64,000 nt of DNA, from positions 40,576-104,575 of the forward strand of contig NZ_JAURWA010000030.1 of NCBI RefSeq assembly GCF_030655195.1, given 5' to 3'. Below the pieces are notes generated by a model, which was not told where the DNA came from, made no database searches, and saw only the letters and a program-made list of their open reading frames with translations. Below are positions 60,541-64,000 of the stretch, in pieces. Numbering within the stretch: position 1 is the first letter of the stretch; the number at the start of each line of letters is the position of its first letter. The stretch is from Patulibacter sp. (lineage in GTDB: Bacteria; Actinomycetota; Thermoleophilia; Solirubrobacterales; Solirubrobacteraceae). The position numbers were made by a program, and so were the translations under genes.

Positions 60541-60614
60541 TGCCTGCGGCGAACGCGAACGGCCCCGCCACGCCGGCGGGCGAGACCTCCCACCACGGAA
60601 CGGTGACCCCCTGA
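60540..60614 (+). CDS. Bridging micro-ORF, 24 codons, between SDR and aldehyde dehydrogenase
   Basis: It begins MPAANANGPATPAGE and ends GTVTP. Both ends overlap the neighbouring genes by TGATG. The two junctions resemble each other (GGTGA, three varied bases, CCTGATGC), suggesting an old duplication as at lutA-lutB. No family. Confidence 0.45.
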   Translation: MPAANANGPATPAGETSHHGTVTP

Positions 60615-62047
60615 TGCGCAGCGTGAACGCCCTCGTGGCCGGGCAGCAGGTCTCGCCCAACGGCTCGGTCCTCGACGTCGTCGACCCGGCGAACGCGGAG
60701 ACCTTCGCGCAGGTGCCGGCGCTCGACGTCGAGGCCGTCACCCGCGCGGTCGACGCCGCCGCGGCCGCCGCGCCCGGCTGGGCGGCCACCCCGCCCCAGG
60801 CGCGCGCCGCGCTCCTGGCCCGCACCGCCGACCTGCTCGACGCCCGCGCCGAGCAGGCGATCGACGACCTGCGGCGCGAGGGCGGCAAGCCACGCGCCGA
60901 GGCCGCCGGGGAGTGGGGCAAGAGCGTCGCGACGTTCCGCTACTACGCCGGTCTCGCGGGCGCCCTGGACGGCCGCTCGTTCGACGGCGGCACCCCGGGC
61001 TTCACGACGGTGACGCGGCAGGAGCCGATCGGCCCGACCGTGGCGATCACCCCGTGGAACGTCCCGGCCGCCTCGCCGGCGCGCAAGCTGGCGCCGGCGC
61101 TCCTGGCCGGCAACCCGATGATCGTCAAGCCCGCGAGCGCGACGCCGATCTCGGCGTGGCACATGGTCGACGCGCTCCGCGAGGCCGGCGCACCGGACGG
61201 AGTGGCGCAGACGGTCTCCGGATCGGGCCGCGTCGTCGGCAACGCGCTGGCGCTCGATCCGCGGATCGCGGCGGTGTCGTTCACCGGCTCGACCTCGGTC
61301 GGCCTGGACCTCAAGCACGCGCTGTCGCACACGCTGACCCGGATCCAGCTCGAGCTCGGCGGCAAGAACGCCGCGGTCGTCCTGGAGGACGCCGACCTCG
61401 ACGCCGCGGCGGACCGCATCATCGCGGCCGCCTACGCCCTGGCCGGACAGCAGTGCACGGCCACCAGCCGGGTGATCGTCCAGTCGAGCGTGCACGACGC
61501 GCTGCTGGCGAAGCTCGTCGCGCGGGCCGAGGCGCTGACGCCGGGCGACACCGCTTTGGCGTCGACGACCTACGGGCCGCTGATCGACGAGGCGCAGCTC
61601 GACACGGTGGACGGCTTCGTCCGCCGGGCCACCGAGGCCGGGGCGCGCGTGGTCACGGGTGGTGGGCGTCTCGATCTGGAGGGCACCTGGTACGCCCCGA
61701 CGATCGTCGCCGACGTGGCGCAGGACTCCGAGCTGGCGCGCGAGGAGGTCTTCGGGCCGGTCCTCGCGGTGCTGTCGGTGGCGGACGTCGACGAGGCGAT
61801 CGCGGTGCTCAACGACACCCCGTACGGGCTGAGCTCGGCGGTCCACACCGCGAACCTGCACCACGCGTGGAAGGTCGCGGGGTCCTCGGAGCACGGGGTC
61901 GTCGCCATCAACGGGCCGACGGCGGGCATCGACCTCCCGGTCCCGTTCGGCGGCTTCGCGGCGTCGGGCACGGACTCCAAGGAGCACGGTCCGGAGTCGC
62001 TGCGGTTCTACACGCGCCTGAAGTCCGTCACCTGGGGCTGGGCGTAG
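60614..62047 (+). CDS. Aldehyde dehydrogenase
   Basis: 477 residues. NAD-dependent ALDH motifs: TPWNVPAASPARKLAPAL, KPASATPISAW, FTGSTSVGLDL, ELGGKNAAVV (catalytic Glu), GQQCTATSRVIV (catalytic Cys) and EEVFGPVLAVL. The last enzyme of operon 2 in order; it could oxidise a product aldehyde such as lactaldehyde, glycolaldehyde or a semialdehyde. A hairpin follows it. Confidence 0.93.
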   Translation: MRSVNALVAGQQVSPNGSVLDVVDPANAETFAQVPALDVEAVTRAVDAAAAAAPGWAATPPQARAALLARTADLLDARAEQAIDDLRREGGKPRAEAAGEWGKSVATFRYYAGLAGALDGRSFDGGTPGFTTVTRQEPIGPTVAITPWNVPAASPARKLAPALLAGNPMIVKPASATPISAWHMVDALREAGAPDGVAQTVSGSGRVVGNALALDPRIAAVSFTGSTSVGLDLKHALSHTLTRIQLELGGKNAAVVLEDADLDAAADRIIAAAYALAGQQCTATSRVIVQSSVHDALLAKLVARAEALTPGDTALASTTYGPLIDEAQLDTVDGFVRRATEAGARVVTGGGRLDLEGTWYAPTIVADVAQDSELAREEVFGPVLAVLSVADVDEAIAVLNDTPYGLSSAVHTANLHHAWKVAGSSEHGVVAINGPTAGIDLPVPFGGFAASGTDSKEHGPESLRFYTRLKSVTWGWA

Positions 62048-62056
62048 GGTCGGCGG

Positions 62057-62079
62057 CCGGCGCGCGAGGGGCGCGCCGG
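62057..62079 (+). terminator. Hairpin after aldehyde dehydrogenase
   Basis: CCGGCGCGC-GAGGG-GCGCGCCGG, perfect 9-bp arms with a 5-nt loop, 9 bp after the stop. No T-tract. It may end operon 2 or separate the DUF4432 gene. Confidence 0.55.
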
Positions 62080-62237
62080 GGGCCGTGGTGACCGGTCGGA
62101 CGCGGCGTCCGAGCGCCGAGGACCGGCTCGCGGGTGCGGGTCCGGTCGCCTGAGCCGGACGACGGGTGCCGGGGACGGGAGCCCGCCGGCGGGCCCCCGG
62201 GAGAACGAACGATGCAGGACCACGGAGAGGGAGAGCG

Positions 62238-63299
62238 ATGAAGATCCACGGGCAGGACCACGACCGGAGGAGCCTCGCGCGGCACGCCGGCGACCTGGCG
62301 GCGGCGGGCGGCGTGCGGCTCGTCGAGCTGCAGGACGGCGTCGAGCGCGGCATCCGCGTCCTCGAGTTCCGCTCCGGGAGCGGGCTGGCGTTCGACGTCC
62401 TCGTCGACCGGGCGATGGACATCGGCGCGGCCGAGCACGGCGGGGTCGGGTTCGGCTGGCAGTCGCCGACGGGCTTCCGCAACCCCGGGCTGCACGAGTA
62501 CCGCGACGAGGACGGCCTGTCGTGGCTGCGCAGCTTCTCCGGCCTGATCGTCACGGCCGGCATGGACCACACGCTGTTCACGGCCGAGGGCGACGCCTCG
62601 AACTACCACTACCCGCCGAAGGCGACGACCTGGAACGGCCTGCACGGCCGGGTCGCGAACATCCCGGCCAAGCTCCTGGGCTACGGCGAGGAGTGGCAGG
62701 ACGACGGCTCGTGCGTCCTCTGGTGCGAGGGGGAGATCCGCCAGGCAGCGGTCTTCGGCGAGCACCTGCGGCTGCGCCGGCGGATCGAGTGCGACCTGGG
62801 CGGCGACGAGATCCGCCTGCACGACGTCGTGACCAACCACGGCTCCGACGTCACGCCGCACATGTTCCTCTACCACATCAATCTCGGCTGGCCGTTCCTC
62901 GAGGAGGGCGTCCGCGTGGAGGCCCCGATCGCGAAGACCCTCTGGCAGACGGACTCCGTGGGGGAGCAGGGCAGCGACCACCTGGTGATCGATCCCCCCA
63001 CCTCGAAGTTCGTCGAGCAGGTCCTCGAGCACGAGCTCACGCCCGGGCCCGACGGCCGGGCCCAGGTCCGCGCGGTCAACGACCGCCTGGGCATGACGGT
63101 CGAGCTCGACGTCGACCTCCAGGCGTTCCCGGCGTTCTTCGAGTGGATGCACCTGCGCGAGGGCGGCTATGCGCTGGGCCTGGAGCCGTCGACCCACCAC
63201 GTGGCCGGTGAGCAGGCCGCCCGCGACGACGGTTCGATGATCTGGCTGCAGGCCGGCGAGTCGCGGACGTACCGCACCGCCCTGCGCGTCTCGCGCTGA
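62238..63299 (+). CDS. DUF4432 / aldose-1-epimerase-like protein
   Basis: 353 residues with the galactose-mutarotase-like beta-sandwich of DUF4432: FDVLVDRAMDIGAAEHGGV, SGLIVTAGMDHTLF, GLHGRVANIPAK, FLYHINLGWPFLEEG and ALGLEPSTHHVAG. These proteins are assumed to change the anomeric form of sugars. GGAGAGGGAGAG precedes the ATG. It lies 190 bp after the aldehyde dehydrogenase on the same strand and would fit as the mutarotase of the sugar pathway. Confidence 0.85.
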   Translation: MKIHGQDHDRRSLARHAGDLAAAGGVRLVELQDGVERGIRVLEFRSGSGLAFDVLVDRAMDIGAAEHGGVGFGWQSPTGFRNPGLHEYRDEDGLSWLRSFSGLIVTAGMDHTLFTAEGDASNYHYPPKATTWNGLHGRVANIPAKLLGYGEEWQDDGSCVLWCEGEIRQAAVFGEHLRLRRRIECDLGGDEIRLHDVVTNHGSDVTPHMFLYHINLGWPFLEEGVRVEAPIAKTLWQTDSVGEQGSDHLVIDPPTSKFVEQVLEHELTPGPDGRAQVRAVNDRLGMTVELDVDLQAFPAFFEWMHLREGGYALGLEPSTHHVAGEQAARDDGSMIWLQAGESRTYRTALRVSR

Positions 63300-63488
63300 G
63301 GGTCCTCCTCCGGGTCGGGTCCGCCGGGCTCGGTGAGGAGGACGCGACCCGGGGCCGACGCCGGCCGCCGCGGGCGGGCGGGCGGCCCGGGCGCCCCGGG
63401 ATCGGTGGCGCCGGCCCTCGCCGGCCCTCGCCGGCACAGGGGGCCGGCGGTGCGGTGGCGGGGCGGTCCCGGGAACGACGGTGGGGGG

Positions 63489-63609
63489 CGATCGGGTGCC
63501 GTGGGGTGGGCGGGGATCGACCGCGTTCCCGGCCGCGGCCGCCCGCTGCGGCCGCGTCTGGTCGAGGGGCGGGGCCGATCGGGTGCCATGGGGTGGCCGG
63601 GGATCGACC
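63489..63609. repeat. 34-bp direct repeat, two copies 87 bp apart
   Basis: CGATCGGGTGCC, G or A, TGGGGTGG... occurs at 63489-63522 and 63576-63609, 32 of 34 positions identical. The second copy abuts the paired palindromes. Confidence 0.8.
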
Positions 63610-63622
63610 ACACCCCCGGAGC

Positions 63623-63738
63623 GTGCGGGATCCGCCAATCGAGGGCGGGCCGTCGGTCGAGTGGCGGATCCCGCACGCTCTACGTGCGTCCGTCGCCAAC
63701 CCACCGCCCGGGCTCGGGCGGATTGGCGGGTGATGCAC
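63623..63738. repeat. Paired palindrome element (REP-like doublet), copy 2, inverted
   Basis: Palindromes at 63623-63676 and 63684-63738 joined by GCTCTAC (reverse complement of GTAGAGC). The first has perfect 18-bp arms (AGCGTGCGGGATCCGCCA and its complement) counted from 63621. Architecture and arm motifs match copy 1 at 39178-39293 read on the other strand. Confidence 0.85.
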
Positions 63739-63886
63739 GTTCCGCCGGCGGCCGATCGGCCACCGCGTCTCGTCCCTGCCGTCCGCTCCGGCCTGCGGCT
63801 CGCCTCGCCCTGCCGCCGCTCCGCTGCGGCCTGGCGCCCACCGACTCCGCCCCGCTCCGCCTCGCCGTGGCCTGCCGCCCACCGAT

Positions 63887-64000
63887 GCGGCCCCGCCCTG
63901 CCGCGCCTTAACGCCCACCGACGCGGCCCCGCCCTGCCGCGCCTTAACGCCCACCGACGCGGCCCCGCCCTGCCGCGCCTTAACGCCCACCGACGCGGCC
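63887..64000. repeat. 36-bp tandem repeat array, truncated by the window edge
   Basis: Three near-identical 36-bp units start at 63887, 63923 and 63959, and a fourth begins at 63995. Each unit contains CCTTAACGCCCACCGA. Decayed related sequence extends upstream to about 63770. There are no spacers between units, so it is not a CRISPR array. Confidence 0.9.

Larger units (their letters stand above)
63300..64000. other. Non-coding, repeat-rich right end
   Basis: This 701-bp stretch holds no credible gene. It contains a 34-bp direct repeat, the second paired-palindrome element and a 36-bp tandem array that reaches the edge. Open frames across it are by-products of GC-richness and the 36-bp period. 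Confidence 0.75.

Noticed and set aside
63887..64000. 36-bp repeats as a CRISPR array
   Set aside because: The units are directly adjacent with no spacers, and no cas genes are near.
1..64000. tRNA, rRNA, prophage or insertion-sequence genes
   Set aside because: None of their sequence signatures or protein families was seen in the window.

Overview
This is a very GC-rich window (roughly 72-74 % by eye) with dense, often overlapping genes, many GTG starts and actinobacterial-type families. The gene content and style (LutABC, Rhizobium-type rhamnose locus, several luciferase-like monooxygenases, TANNNT promoters directly upstream of start codons) suggest a free-living Actinomycetota chromosome, possibly Thermoleophilia/Solirubrobacterales. 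That assignment is inference; no rRNA, tRNA, prophage or insertion sequence was seen.

0-9 kb: the end of a possible TetR regulator; an acyl-CoA dehydrogenase / cytochrome P450 / GFA-family unit divergent from an acyl-CoA ligase (lipid- or steroid-like acyl catabolism); a 14-helix type MFS exporter with a small membrane protein; and a PAS-GGDEF diguanylate cyclase. 9-25 kb: a flavin-monooxygenase island. A LysR regulator and a zinc-ligand-less GTP-cyclohydrolase-II-like protein lie divergent to a complete oligopeptide/nickel-type ABC transporter. This is followed by three tandem NtaA/DszA-type FMN-dependent monooxygenases, a GNAT, a luciferase-like oxidoreductase, and a translationally coupled pair of a degenerate luciferase-like protein and a fourth NtaA-type enzyme. 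The layout resembles known chelator (EDTA/NTA) degradation loci, but no flavin reductase is present. 25-36 kb: assorted accessory genes (cysteine hydrolase, MarR, secreted glycosidase-like protein, thioesterase, TetR, epoxide hydrolase, SDR, LysR/MFS pair, glutaminase).

36-52 kb: LutABC lactate oxidation genes followed by a complete L-rhamnose locus: DeoR-type regulator, ABC importer, mutarotase, kinase, isomerase and bifunctional aldolase/dehydrogenase, plus an extra arabinose/fucose-isomerase-family gene. The RhaD dehydrogenase half can produce lactate, which LutABC would oxidise to pyruvate, so the two sets form one pathway on paper. 52-63 kb: two operons of sugar/sugar-acid oxidation genes (Gfo/Idh/MocA dehydrogenase, TIM-barrel isomerase, three SDRs, mandelate-racemase-type dehydratase, cupin, aldehyde dehydrogenase, DUF4432 epimerase) around a GntR regulator. 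A nearly identical 18-bp site (TCAGGTGYTCWGAACAGT) stands in front of both operons, and a half-site in front of gntR, tying them into one probable regulon of unknown substrate. A Doc-type toxin/antitoxin pair with a damaged Fic motif sits between them.

Non-coding structure is unusually informative. A paired palindrome element (two ~54-bp palindromes joined by GTAGAGC) occurs at 39.2 kb and, inverted, at 63.6 kb. A tandem 36-bp repeat array runs off the right edge. At four operon junctions the intergenic gap is exactly filled by a micro-ORF that overlaps the upstream stop and the downstream start (ATGA/TGATG); at two of these the junction itself is clearly duplicated.
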